Positions 11,431 to 24,300 of a stretch of 64,000 nt of DNA are shown here, one piece after another (the stretch's first letter is position 1; each line of letters begins with the position of its first letter). The notes beneath the pieces were generated by a model. It was not told the origin of the DNA and ran no database searches. It worked only from the letters and a program-made list of their open reading frames with translations. Both the position numbers and the translations under genes were made by a program. The stretch comes from Didymodactylos carnosus (lineage: Eukaryota; Rotifera; Eurotatoria; Philodinida; Philodinidae). The DNA lies in the NCBI GenBank assembly GCA_905250885.1, contig CAJNOQ010000075.1, forward strand, positions 1 through 64,000. The letters are read 5' to 3'.

Positions 11431-12965
11431 TTTGATGTGAGTCTACCGCTGATTGTTGTTCCGTAGAGATTAAACTCAATGAGCAGCCACGCTTGAGCAA
11501 TTCTGACTCATAGATGTCATTTTCGAGAGGCTGATGTATCATGGTATCGTTCTGTTGATGTGAATCAAACTAAAACCATTTTTTAGGCAAATAGTCTGAA
11601 ATATAATATAAAAAAAGGCAGCACTCCAGTAGGGAATAAATGACTATTGTTTTTGGCAAGCCCTTTTTCGAAAGACGAGCAAATATGATTAGACAGGAAG
11701 TGTTCTACGAAAATAAGACAAATTTCAACTATGATACTGAGCCGACAATAGTGATGTTGAGTCGTGTAAAGTAGTTTGTTCCCATCTAAAAGTTTCTTAT
11801 TATAAAACTTTTCGAAAAAAAACATTGTACGCCGTTTTTCGTGAGTAATAACATTGATAAGCAACGGAAAAATCTAGCGATAAGTTTGTGGGAAGCTAAA
11901 CGTTGCTTTCTACCTTTTACAATTCATTTTCTGCTCTTCAAAATCCTCGAGATGGTAATCCTAGTATACGTATTCCGTCGTGCGAAGAGGAAAACATGTC
12001 GGACTCCATTAATAGCTCATATTGTCCTTCTAAATTAGATATTTCTAACCGCATCTTTATTCCATATATAGGCGCAAAAAACGGACGAATTTTACAGTAT
12101 CGTTTACAGCGTGAAGCGAAAATTTAAATTACACGCCCTCTACAAAAAGAGTAACTTCAATGTGTTAGAATGCAAAATATTATGGCCGAATTTCAACCAA
12201 TCATAGTGCAATTACAGAGACAACAACAAAATAGAAGAATAAATAAAGTTAATAATTAGAAATAATGCATTAACGATGTTAAATAAGAAGGTCAGCTTGA
12301 ACTAAGAATAAAATTCCCAAATCAATATAATACGGTGCTCGACGAAATGTAAGAAGGAAAAGATAATTGCTCTTTTTAAAGAAATATGTAATGATCCTGG
12401 AGAAGCCAGTTTTCTCCTTTGCGCTTAAACATTCTCCTATACGGATTAACAATGCTTAAACAATACGCAAAATAATAGTCTGTTCAAAGACGATACTAGA
12501 AAAATTTAGTTTTTGACAGCTGAATTAGTTTTACATTTTTTTGATCGATTGTGCAAAGTTTTCGGGGCTTTATCACCCATATTTTACTATTAAAAACAGC
12601 ATACGTGCTGCAGAAAAGTATTGTTTTTCTCGACGCGTCGCAAAAATATTGAACTCAGCGATGGCAGCGTTCGGCATGACATTTCCAGATTAAATCGCTT
12701 TCTATGGTGGGAAAATAGCTACGGGTGGTCGGGAATACGATATTAAATCTAAAGTATCAGTTTCATGTTTGGACTGAACTGTTGCTTCCTCACTGATTTG
12801 ATAATCCATATCTTTAAAGTGACTCGATTTACAGTCGATGTTTTATAATGATTACTTAGTTAATGACCAAAAGGTGGAAGGAAAAAAACCTGCTGTGATT
12901 GTGTTCATAAAGAATGGATGTTCTCTGGTTTGTTTTCTTCAGATTTCCAAAATTGGGCGATTTAA
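11431..12965. other. Spacer with possible decayed coding relics
   Basis: Around 11903-12250 there are short open stretches with fairly complex composition (for example PRDGNPSIRIPS and AEFQPIIVQLQRQQQ in different frames) but no continuous frame and no recognised family. They could be a worn pseudogene. Bases 12700-12965 are the probable promoter of TMEM9. Confidence 0.3.
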
Positions 12966-14079
12966 ATGATGTCGAAGATCATATTTACTCAATTATTTTT
13001 ATTTTTGTTAATTTTCATATTTTTTTCATCTGTGCTCGGTGGAGATGAATTTGAAGATTATCGTTGTAAATGTGTGTGTCCATCCTTCACAGTTGTACAA
13101 GATTTTGCAATGAACGATACAAATCGTCGTATTTACGTTGATGTTGTTCCGGCAGAAAATTGTACCTGTAAACATGTTGTATTTCGAACAATATCAGCTC
13201 CAGCTGACTTTCAAGAGAGATTTTGTCCACGCTGTCTGTGCAATTATGAAGTGAGAAATACAACAACAATGAAGGGTAAGGATGTGGCTTAGATACGCTA
13301 ATAGGGAAATTTTAGTATATAAAACGGCATGTACACTAGTGAATATCATGAAATGAACTGTGATCGCGCGTGAACATCATAAAATGATGTGTAGACATGC
13401 GCGAAGAATATATTCCATTTGTGACAATTGTCATAAAAAGGTATTTTTCACGCGTGAACTGCTCACGGAACCGTTTCGCGCCATATTTCTCGCATGTGGT
13501 CACTAGTGAAAGTCGTAAAGTGCAGTGTGAAAAGGAATTCTCGCCTGTAAACGCGTGTGAAATTATAGAAAGGTCACACATGACCATGCATTTGGTGTTT
13601 TAACTGCACGATCCCAACGACGTGAAACTTCGACAAAACTTTCCCATGAGCGAAATAAAACAATTGAGAAAAATCTTATTTTAGTTGTTGTCATTATCAT
13701 TATGGTTGCCATCTCATTATTATTGATTTATATGTCGTTTCTATTATGTCTCGATCCGCTAATGAATCAGTCTCGGCAACCGAAACATTATGAAAGACAA
13801 ATTAATGAAGCAGTTGATTTAGATAATCCAACACAAGAATGTGTATTTAGCGATCCGGCAACAAATAGTTTTCTAACATCATCAACGCAGGCAAATCTTA
13901 ATGCATCTAGACATAGATCTAGTACAGTATTAAATCTAGTTACACATGAACAGTCAAAATGGCGTAAGTCACTTATTCGCATTTAGTTTTCAAAAGAAAT
14001 GACAAAATCATTTATTCTAGGTAAACAAGTTCAACAACAAAGGCAGTCAGTTTACAACAAACATGACTTATTGAATTAA
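12966..14079 (+). CDS. TMEM9: TMEM9 family, lysosomal/endosomal single-pass membrane protein
   Basis: Three exons (12966-13275, 13685-13963, 14021-14079) join in phase to 215 codons; vertebrate TMEM9 is about 183 residues. In order: a signal peptide; the cysteine-rich luminal domain with YRCKCVCPSF, NCTCKHVV and FCPRCLCNYEVRNTTT (TMEM9: IRCKCVCPSY, CLLCECRYEERSTTT); a transmembrane helix beginning VVVIIIMVAISLLLIYMSF; the DPL motif; and a C terminus with KWRKQVQQQRQSVYNKHDLL (TMEM9: KWKLQVQEQRKTVFDRHKML). TMEM9 proteins sit in late endosomes and lysosomes and have been linked to v-ATPase and Wnt signalling. N-glycosylation sequons are present in the luminal part. Intron 1 (409 nt) is unusually long for this locus and contains internal repeats. 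Confidence 0.95.
13340..13580. repeat. Imperfect direct repeats inside TMEM9 intron 1
   Basis: The segment beginning CACTAGTGAATATCATGAAA at about 13333 recurs in diverged form at about 13500 (CACTAGTGAAAGTCGTAAAG). Both are followed by CGCGTGAA or CGCGTGTGAA words. The G+C content is higher than the surrounding intron sequence. It may be an inserted short repeat. Confidence 0.4.
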
Positions 14080-16363
14080 ACCAGTGACGAATTTAGTGCG
14101 TATGGCAGGTGCTTTAAAAAGAATGAATCAGTTTGTCTCTCTGGGCTTTGTTCTGATAACTTTTTTGGTTGTTACCACAGGGTAGCCCAAAACATTTTTC
14201 TATTTTCTGCGCGTACTTTGGAACAATTCTGGGTTCGACTGTAACATAAACAGCAGATCTTTATGTTCATTTATCAATTCCATCATATACAACTATGGAT
14301 AGATATTTTGTTTGCCATTGTAATATTTACTCTGAAAGTTAGTCATATAATCTTTTTTCTTCCATTTCATATGCGATTGAAATAGACATCTAGTTTCGTT
14401 TATATTCTAACCAATAGTAGTAAGCCACTTTTTCCTACTCATTTTTCACCTTTTGAGTTTTGTTAGCGTTTTACTTTATACTCTATAAATAACCATATTT
14501 ATTTCCGGTTACTTCCATTTTCACCAAAATATGAATGAAATAATAGAGAATTTTGTCTTTAGTTTTCACGTTCATTTTAACTTCCGGTTTTGCTCTGCTC
14601 TCGTTCTTTTTTAACTGAGCAGCTCGTGTTTTTTTAGGACAATTTACGATGTCGAGAAAGATGACAATTCTTTTCCGTGCAATTTAGTTTCTCGCTGTGG
14701 CTTTGATTTCTGATAATGTTTTAATTTAAAAAAATTCAAGTGGAGAAAGCTCGACCTAAACTCGCCAATTAAATAGCAAGCTCTTATAATAAATACCTTG
14801 TTTTAGCATTTTCTACATGATTCGTTATTAAAACCTAATGAATGCATCAATATTGTTCTCATTGTAGAAAGTTTCAAAAATATTTATTTGAAACAATTTG
14901 TTTGACCATTCTCGATCAAAGAGTATTTGATAACACGTTCCGATCTAGAATCTTAGAGGATATAAGAAAAGTACTTTTTTCTTTTACTTTATCAATAATA
15001 GTATTTTACTCATTCTCATAGTTCATTATTTCATTTTTCTTTTTTGCTTTTGCATAATACTGATGTTTATTTTTGTTCTCTTTTTTTCATAACATGAAAG
15101 AGAATATTTTTTAGTTTTTATTTAAAGTGCGTCTGATCTTTGTTCCATACATGGAGTGATATGTGTATTTTTGGTATTGTTTACTGCGGTTTTTTCTATA
15201 AAACAGTAAATAAAAAGAATTTTATACAGTGATAAAGAACAATGAATCCGTTGGGTCTCTCAACATCTATCCGAAAACGTTTGAGTGACGAGATTTGATG
15301 CCTCGAGAATGTAGAACAGGTCAAATTATATACGTAGAAAAGTTTTCAAGAAGATGCAAAAATTCTATTCTCTAATTCCGTAAATATTCGGAACTTTACA
15401 TCATTTACCACCTCAAAAGTCTTATACTTCTGGAAAAACTGCATGAAAAAAGGCATTTATCAATTAGTGAGATTCCCTCATTAGCATACAACGAGCTTTA
15501 TAGTAACTAATTCCGCTACTTAAATGTACAAAAACATCATTTGCATTGTTCGATCATTCATCTTAAACAGATGTAGTAGTCCTACCGCTAGAAATAGCTA
15601 TTGAAAATACGCAGAACTTAATTTTTCTCGACTATTATCATTCTGTTTATTAAATTTACCTTAACATTGACACCACATTGCTTAATTATTATTGTTGTTT
15701 CTGTACAAATAGCAGATGTAAAATTTACAATTAATTTCATTGGACAAAAGAAGACACAAAAAAAATCAAATATTGCAACGAGAAGGTAGTATTCAAAACT
15801 GAGATAGAAAATATATTTTATACAAGACACAAACTTTTGTTATCAGGAAAAAACTTGACAAAAACGACATACTAAAAATCCATATAATATACAAAAGGGT
15901 TTAAAAAAAATGTTTTCTTCCACTTGTGTAGCTTACGGCGCCGAATATGGACCTTTATTTGAGAGAAAAATGTGCCTTGGTCAATCTCTAATGTTGAGCG
16001 ATTATCCTCCCGTTTTCAGAAGTTTTCTGCGTTGCGTAGTTCTCGAGATCACGTGCCGCACATTTTGCAAAACAAGTGCCTTAACAAGAAAAAACAACAC
16101 AAAATTCCCCACAAAAACACTATGTTTGTCGATATAATAATGTCCATGAGAGGCAGAGAGGTGAATAAAAGAGCAACTTTGATGACCACTGTTGTCCAAA
16201 TAAAATTTACACATCAAAATAAATACGAGTCAAAAAGCGCGAATAATAAACTTATTTGTAAAAGTATTGTACAATATAGATAGGTCGAATTATATTATTG
16301 AGTTAAAGAATAATCACCGGGAAATGAATGACCACCTAAACGTTACATATTTAATAATTATGT
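14080..16363. other. Long intergenic spacer
   Basis: The region contains the 3' ends of the convergent TMEM9 and EI24 genes and about 2 kb of AT-rich sequence. Overlapping 60-100 codon frames at 15910-16283 have no recognisable motif and no splice context. I see no repeats with clear arms. Confidence 0.4.
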
Positions 16364-17365
16364 TTATTGGTTTTGCCTAACATTTGGTTGAAATCTATTT
16401 AATAATTGTAGTAATTTATCAGTTATTTTAATACTTAGATAAAATATATTTAATTCAATAATTTTTTTTGTTGTTCGACCTTTTATCTGTTTAGTGTAAC
16501 TAACCAATGTAGCTGCTACAATAGCAAACGGAAATAATATTGAAAATATACATTCATTAATAATTAATGATTTTGATAATTGTGTCGATAATAATGTTAA
16601 TGGTAAACCAAATCCAATAAAATATGGCCAATATTGTTCAATACGTTTAACACGATCACGTATTGGATAACCTTTATAAATCCAACTATATTCAAATGCA
16701 TAGAATGAATATAATAAACATAATGAACCATAGCCAAATATTGTATTTAAATATGGTATAGGTAAAAGAAAAATAAATGATGATTGAAATAAAAATATAA
16801 TTTGCATTATTAAACTAAATAATAAATCTGTGAAAGAATGGGCATATGTTTTTGAAACTTGACGACGATTTGATGATGGTAATCCCGTTGTTATCTCAAA
16901 TACTCGATCAGCTATCTCTCGAAAGTAAAAACTGTTTATAATTTTTGATATTAAAAATGCTGGTATTAACCAAAATAAATTAAATGTATAACTTAACAGA
17001 TACTGAATAAATAGAAGAGATTGATATTGTTCATTTTTATTATTTGTTGTACCAGCTAATAGATGAAATAATTTTAAAATGATAGGTACAATCAAATAAT
17101 TGAAACATAACATTCCACACAATAGAATCCCACCATTGAAAAGAATAAGTGAAGTCAATCGATTACGAACATTTCGAGAATTATTATTAGCACTATTATT
17201 ATTGATCGATGATGCTTTTGATATTGGTTGATGCTGTGGAACTGATACTTTTTTAGTAGATAATTTTTGACTACGATCATCGATCACTGCTACTTGTAAA
17301 CAATTTACAACTGAATCATACAAACCATAACGAAATAAATCAGCGTAAGGTAAAAATGAGGTCAT
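16364..17365 (-). CDS. EI24: EI24/PIG8 family endoplasmic reticulum membrane protein
   Basis: A single uninterrupted frame of 333 codons, close to human EI24 (about 340). It has an N-terminal GLYDSV (human GIKDSI), a basic Ser/Asn-rich linker, then about six hydrophobic segments in the EI24/CysZ-like fold. Matching stretches include FNLFWLIPAFLISKIINSFYF with REIADRVFEI (human LWVLPLFVLSKVVNAIWF, QDIADLAFEV) and RIEQYWPYFIGFGLPLTLLS (human [20 protein letters not shown]). EI24 is an ER protein linked to autophagy and p53-induced death. It is the only large gene in the window with no intron in its coding part, although its neighbours have many. No processed-copy hallmark such as a poly(A) tail was evident. 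Confidence 0.93.
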   Translation of the reverse strand: MTSFLPYADLFRYGLYDSVVNCLQVAVIDDRSQKLSTKKVSVPQHQPISKASSINNNSANNNSRNVRNRLTSLILFNGGILLCGMLCFNYLIVPIILKLFHLLAGTTNNKNEQYQSLLFIQYLLSYTFNLFWLIPAFLISKIINSFYFREIADRVFEITTGLPSSNRRQVSKTYAHSFTDLLFSLIMQIIFLFQSSFIFLLPIPYLNTIFGYGSLCLLYSFYAFEYSWIYKGYPIRDRVKRIEQYWPYFIGFGLPLTLLSTQLSKSLIINECIFSILFPFAIVAATLVSYTKQIKGRTTKKIIELNIFYLSIKITDKLLQLLNRFQPNVRQNQ

Positions 17366-18024
17366 CTAAAAATAGATGAATGGAACATTTTTACGTAGCA
17401 GCAATTATCACACAATCATATAATTAGAAATGTTAGGACGACCCATATGCATCACAAAAAAATCATATCATGTTTCTTCTTTTTTTTTTAATAATAATAT
17501 ACATTTATGATTCAAAAAGTATCATTAAGTTAAATTATATCATGTTACATCTTCTGCTTCAAAAATGAGTTATTTTTCTTTTCATTTTTATTCATATCAA
17601 TAGTTCAAATATTTTGATGATGAATACTACTTATCCTCATAGTCCATTTCATTGTTGAGTATAATATATTAATAAAATGGATTTACTCTTGTTATGACAA
17701 TGAAAAATACTTTACACTAGGAATATCAATAACATTTTTGTCCATTTTGTACACGTTGTCAAACTCAAATATGGAAGAATATAATCGGTTCTTTAAAAAC
17801 ATTTTCTCATTATTTTAATGATGTTTTGTTTTATGAAGCCAAAAAATGCTAACAGTCACATAACATATATACAAATACATAGATTTTCATATTACAGATT
17901 GTGAAAAAGAAAATTAGAAGACATGAAAGGTGAAAAAAATAATTGTTTTAACCACAATTTATAAACTATCAAGCAGATGTACGAGACTAGAAAACAATAA
18001 CAACAACAATAAAACGTTTCAAAT
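17366..18024. other. Spacer between EI24 promoter and PRPF3 3' end
   Basis: AT-rich, no coding signal. Both neighbours are on the minus strand, so this holds the EI24 promoter and the PRPF3 3' UTR. Confidence 0.4.
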
Positions 18025-20435
18025 TTAATCAACAGAAGAATCTAAGACAAAATCGTTATGAGCGATATCCCAATAATGTTCTACGCCATGTCGACGAAAA
18101 TATTCACGTGCAAAATTTTCTGTTGGACAATTTTTAAATTTCATTTCTCCAAATGAACGATCTTTCACTGTACCCTAAAACAAGAAATAAACAGTATAAA
18201 TCGTAATGAATCTTGTGGTTAGATCATAAAATAATTACCTCCCACAAAAGAACACATTTATTTATATCTTGTGTTTGTTCATCATGATCATCTAAATCAG
18301 ACAAAAAGAAAAACAAATATCCATCTTTGTTATGAATATTAGCAATTTACTCACCATCATCTTGATTTGTCACTTGTCCTTTCTGTGGTGTATTCCATTT
18401 GATGCGTTGTAACATTAGTCGACGAAATTTTTTCTGTTGCTTTGGTCCTAAAGATAAACAATGAGACATAAAATTGTTTTCAGAAAATAAATATAATGCA
18501 CGCTTACCTCCTTCAACTGCTACAACATTAATATCTTTACAAAGTACAACACAACCAGTCATATGCAATTGTTTACAATTTGTTTCAACTTTAAATCTTC
18601 TTGCTTGATCATCCAAATTTTTGACACGATATATAGCTACATGAACGCCAGTACTCGTATCTTCTTCCAAACGTTTTGATTTCTTTTCTCGAAGTTGTTC
18701 GGCAGATAATTTTCGAGCTGCATTTGCTTCTTCATGTGTTCTAAAAATAATTATAATAGAATAAAAGTTACATACTTATATAGCCGTATTTCTCTTATAT
18801 TACTAGAAAGTAAAACAAACTTATGGCTTACTTCAATCGTTTTGCCATTTGATTTCGTACATATTGTTCAATTTTTGTTGGATCTTGAACGGCATCCGAA
18901 CATAATACTCTCATTAAATTTGATATTTTAACTGAAACAAAGATCCGAAAGTTAATAAGACAATAATACTTGTGTTAAGAATAGACAAACCTTTTGGTTC
19001 TGGAGGTGGAATTAAACCTAGACGAATTTTCTCTTGTTGTTCTTTAAGTACTTCAGCACGATTCTGTCTTCTTAATTTCTTTTGTTCACGTTTTGTCAGT
19101 AAAACAGGCAAAAGTATTGGTTTGGTTGGTTCAGCTAAATAAAAAAATATTATTATAAAGTAGTTTCAAAATAGATTTAAAAAAGTATTTACACGGAGGT
19201 TTTAATTGAGTTGGATGTTCAACTAATTTTGTTATACCATGAAGCATAGTTTCTACACTAGTTCCAATTGACACTGCTGCATAACTATATAGAGATAAAT
19301 AAACAAACAATAAAAAAATAAATTAAAAACACATTGCTTTGAAACTTACCTGGATTGTTGAAGTATAACATAATCCCACCATTCAATATCAGGTACTTCT
19401 GTTTCGGACTACGATGAGGAAAAAGAAAGACGTAGAATTAAAATTGAGTAGCAGTAGTTTGTTAATGTACTTACAAAAAATTTTTTTGGCTGTATAACAG
19501 TAATTTTGTTTTCAACTGCAATACCCGTCTTTTTTGCTATTTGTGAAATTTCTTGCTGTAATTTCTCTAATTTTGACTTTGCACGCATGCGATTAGCAAT
19601 TTCTTCATATTTTCCACGCGCATTAAATGCCAGTTGACGACGATTACGAAGTGTTGGTCGCATACTAAAAAGAGAGAATCAATATTACTTGTGGTCATAC
19701 AATTCAAATGCAAAAAAACAGTTAGTTAAATTAGATAGAATACCCTAATCGTGCATCAAAATGTAATCCATTGTCATCAATTCCCATATCATAGGCTGTT
19801 GATTGTGTTGCTTTACTAAATTCTTGCTTGAATACTTCACGTTTTTGAGCGCGAATATTAGCCTAATTAAAAGATTCAATGAAATAAATCAATTTACAAA
19901 ATATTTCTTTTTACAAATACCTTCAGTGTTGGCATACGACTTTGCATTTGTAAAATCTCTCCTGTTCTCGTATCGATTGTACGACCCTCTTTATCAATTT
20001 TGACATGAATTGGTCTTTCACGTTCATCTTGGCTGGCTTGAAACAGTTGCCCTAGAATTATATAATAACTTGCGCTTAATAGAAGCACATCGATTCATTA
20101 CTTAAGAAGAAATACAACACCTACCCATTGTATTCGCTATACGTGAATTCAGTTCAGCTAATCGCTGAACGTTGATAGAACGTTGCTGTGGTGCTACTGG
20201 TGTCTAAATTAAACACAAAAAAACAAAAATCATGAATGTATCCTTTGGATGAAGTAGAATAAAAATAACTCACTTTAAAATTGAGTTCTTGCTGGCGAAC
20301 TTGAATCTGTTTTTGTGCAGCAGCCATTAAATCTCGAACCTTAAAGAAAAGAATAATACAATCTAATTGGTTTAAACAAATGGATTTCTTATTTACCGAA
20401 GCAGGATCCATCGGCTCCTGTTTGGGTGTGTTCAT
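18025..20435 (-). CDS. PRPF3: U4/U6 snRNP protein Prp3, apparently without the PWI domain
   Basis: Fourteen exons join in phase to 515 codons (20435-20397, 20339-20274, 20203-20125, 20051-19921, 19862-19744, 19664-19475, 19408-19350, 19284-19193, 19134-18991, 18931-18832, 18740-18508, 18447-18355, 18291-18239, 18174-18025). Human PRPF3 has 683. The Prp3 region is clear: RMPTLK with [15 protein letters not shown]; a helix starting [62 protein letters not shown]. The C-terminal DUF1115-like domain ends with [20 protein letters not shown] and [10 protein letters not shown]. Prp3 holds the U4/U6 duplex and bridges to U5 in the tri-snRNP. The protein starts [13 protein letters not shown] directly before the counterpart of human residues near 130, so the PWI fold and basic linker are absent from the model. 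A probable 5' UTR intron (about 20515-20463) precedes the start. Confidence 0.95.
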
Positions 20436-21364
20436 TCTTGTTTCTGCTAGAGAAGTGATTTCTAAAATAAAATCTTACTCTGAAACAAAACTTAATGATC
20501 ATCATGTTACATACAAAACAACGACCGACCATGATGTTGAATGAATAACACAGCTGTCGCCTCAGATCTTAATCAACGCAAGTAGAGCGCTGACTTGGGT
20601 GACCACCTTTGATAAAGAATTGAAATTTACTTAATCCTATGTTGTTACTAAGCAGAACCTTTATAGCAATTACAACGACTGATGATTTTCAATAGAGCAC
20701 AGCAATAACTTTTCAGTTTTCCATCTCCCAGGTCATCAGTATCAGATCAAGCTCTTACACGATCTTATAAAATCTCGCGGAAAATCATAGAAACGGCTTC
20801 ATCTTATAAAAATCATACAAGAATCTTACGAAATTTGATGAAATCTTACTATAAGATCTTACATCAAGTATCAGTTTCTATGTTTCTCATAGAATCTTAC
20901 AAATTCTTATACGAATCTTACGAAATCAGATGGAATCGTACAAGAATCTTATAAGATCTTACAGCAAGATTCTTTGACCCGGACCCTGAAAACTTTGAAG
21001 GATTTTTCAGAATCTTTTTACTAACTGTGTACATATAATATCTTAACCTATTTGGAATCAAGTGTCTCCCGGTCTTTCTAGTCGCGCTGTAGATCAAATT
21101 CATACGAGCTAGCACTGCGTAATAATACTGCTAAGGATACGAATAAAATTGACCAATGAAATAGTACATCATATGTCATATATTAATGCACTATAAACCC
21201 AAAATATTTTTCGCACTTTATTCTTCAAAATAGCTTGTGAACGACAGATCCTAACAGTACTAAAAGCATTTTAGCTCGAGAGTTGTCATTAAATTGTTTT
21301 TCCTGTCATAGAGTTATATTCAAGAAGGTTGTCTCTCAGTTTTTTCAATGAACTAGTCGAAAAG
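20436..21364. promoter_or_regulatory. Shared head-to-head promoter region of PRPF3 and CFAP65
   Basis: The two genes diverge from this interval of about 930 bp. Part of it is the PRPF3 5' UTR, part is the repeat array at 20690-20990. No individual factor-binding site, such as an RFX X-box that might be expected for a cilia gene, could be assigned with confidence. Confidence 0.4.
20690..20990. repeat. Array of short self-complementary words (ATCTTA/TAAGAT)
   Basis: Degenerate copies of AATCTTACGAAAT, AAGATCTTAC and close variants recur every 15-30 bases over about 300 bp in the PRPF3-CFAP65 intergenic region. Many units are near-palindromic, so the array can form several alternative hairpins. 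A related array lies in the mucin gene intron (32015-32525). Confidence 0.55.
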
Positions 21365-24300
21365 ATGCCGGGTTTGATTCGAAACAAGCAGAGCTTGAAT
21401 TGTGCTTCGGCTGATCATCTTAATCTCAATCCGTTATCTATTTATAACGGTGCTCCAAAAGTAAATTGGGATGGCGTGGAAACTGTAAAGTATGTTGCTT
21501 TTCGTAATTGGACTCCAGGCGACAACTATACCGAAATATTATCGTTAAAAAACTTATCCGGACGTAATGTTCAGTTAAGTTATGATGTACCAAAAACACG
21601 AGCATTTCAGACGATTTATCCAAAACGTGTAACACTAAGTCAAGGTGTCAGTTTCACGCTTCCGATCAATTTTCAACCGTTAGAAAAACAACAATACCAA
21701 GATGAACTTGTCGTGTATATTAATAATCAACAGAAAAAAATACAATTATTGGGTTTACTTCCTCGTCATAAAATTAAAATTGAACCGAGTGAGATCAGCT
21801 TTGGATACTGTGCTGTTCAAGATGTATATACCAGAACATTTAAAATACGAAATATTGGCGATTTGGATGCAACAATAGAATGGGACGTTACAGAACCGTT
21901 TATTATCGAGCCACGAGAATGTTCGATAGCACCTCAAGGACATCATCAATTTCAGTGTGTATTTAATCCAGTGTGGGCATTGGTTTATAAAGCAACAGCA
22001 GTGTGTAAATATGGTGATACAGATTTAATTGAAATGACGTTAACTGGTACTGGAAAATATCCTCATTTAATTGTGAAATCGGATGATATGAACATGAATA
22101 ACAATGAAAATGTTATTTTAAATTTTGGTAAAGTACCGATTAATGTATGCGTGAAGAAAGAGTTTACAATAACTAATCATTCAGCATTTCGTGTACCTTT
22201 TAAAGTTGAACATCTAGCAGGTGTGCCACCATTCGACGTACCGTTTTATTGTAAACAGTCACGTGGATGTATCGAACCATTGGCACAACATACTATGACA
22301 ATGAGTTTTGAACCTAAAACGTTTGGCCAAACATTCCGTGACTATTTCAGTGTGCTATCGCTATCTGGTTTGGTTGCTGCTCTAGTTGAATGTGAAGGTG
22401 TATCATTAGGAAGTCAGATTGAAATAAATACAACTAAACTTGGATTTGGGCAAGTGCTTTCGGTATGTCGTAGATTTGCATTATTTTTTCTTTATTAATG
22501 ATAGTCGTTATTTATCATTTAGAATGGAAAAACAAGCCGTATACTGGAATTAAAAAATCAAAGTTCAAATGTGGCTCATTTTGAAATATTAAATCCGTTA
22601 GATAGTCCATTTCATTTTTCTGTTCAAAAAGGTACTATTTCTGGAACAGATAAACAGACGATTGTCGTCACATTTGTTCCCATTTATCCAGCTGGCTATT
22701 ATAAAATCGTACCTATCCTTATCGAGCATCAAGCACCAGTTTTAGTCGAAGTTTATGGCACCTGTCACACAGATAGTGGCAAACCACCAGTATTAAGTGA
22801 AAAACATGTTGAAAATTTTAAAAGACTATGCCAGCGTCATTTGGCTACATATCCATTTGAAATGTTAACTGAATTTATAACAAAAGGTAAATTAGCTCGA
22901 GATGAAAATGGTGCATTGTACGAAGCGCAGCCGGATAGCGATACACTCGAAGCAATTTATAATGGTGATAGTGTCAGTTTAGCTGATAATAATAATAATC
23001 AGCAACACCTTATTTTTCCACCAGTAACAAATATATTGGATCGTTATACATGGTACATTGATGATGGTTATCATGGAAATACAAATGTACGAAGTGATTT
23101 TGTTACATTAAGTGAAACATATTTTTATTTTGATAATTGTTCGGTGGCAACAGAAAATAATGAGTGGCAAAAGAGTTTAACGGTCACAAATCAAACAAAA
23201 GGTAAACTTGTTGTGATATGGATGACAAATGATTTGTATGATGGTACAACAGCATCAACAAAACAGTCGTCAACCTTCTCTATTTTTCCTGCAACATGTG
23301 AAATTCCACCATTAAAATCAACAGCATTTCGCATTATTTTTCGTCCCGGAGTTCATGATAAATTTTTTGAAAAAAAATTTGAAGCCTATGCATTTTATAA
23401 AAATCAACGTGATTTTTCACTTGTACCCGATTATGGTATTATGTTACCGACACACATGGAAGTAACATGTGTTGGTAATACTCTATTACAAAATCATGAA
23501 ATTATACCCAAATGTGAACTTGATCGTACTATCGTCACATTCCCACCAGAATCCGATGGTAATCCAATATTTCAAACGTTAACAATAATGAATACGGGTA
23601 CAACACCATTTGTCTATCGTTTATTAATTGAAAATATTGATCAAACATGTCTATCAATTAAACCAAATAGTGGCTATATTAATGAAAATGATTATTGTAT
23701 TATCATATTAAAATTTAAACCAAAAGAATCGTTATTAAGTCATGCTAGTGTCTATTCAGAAAAATTAATATTACGTTTAAATGATCGTGAAAAATTTGAT
23801 ATACCAATTACAGTATTTGCAACAATTGAAAAACCACATTTATTATTTCCAAATGATGGACAAATTTATGTACTACCTACCTGTATTGGTCTAAAATCAG
23901 AAACAAATATTAAAATACGATCATTAACACGTAGTCCTGTTGAGTTTTCATGGACAATTGATAAACAAAATGATAATGATAATCAACTATTAATTCAACC
24001 AGCTTATGGTACAATTACGCCGTATGAAGAAAAAGAATTTATCATTATTTATAGGCCTAAAGATGAAGGTTAAATTTGTATTTAAATAACAATGCTGAAT
24101 GATTTTCAAATTTTTTGTTTTATTTTTTTAGGTAGAAATAATATTCGTGCTCGTTTAGCAAGTTGGATAGGAGAGAAAACATATGGCACAGAGATGTATC
24201 AAATGAATTTATTTGTTTCTACTCGTGAAGGATATTTAAAAGCAAATGAATTACATAAAGATTTAGGTTTTGTATCATTGGGTACATCAATTGTTCATGA

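Noticed and set aside
15910-16283. Overlapping 75- and 103-codon plus-strand frames upstream of EI24's 3' end
   Set aside because: No motif, signal peptide or splice context; the frames overlap each other and an antisense frame, as chance ORFs do.
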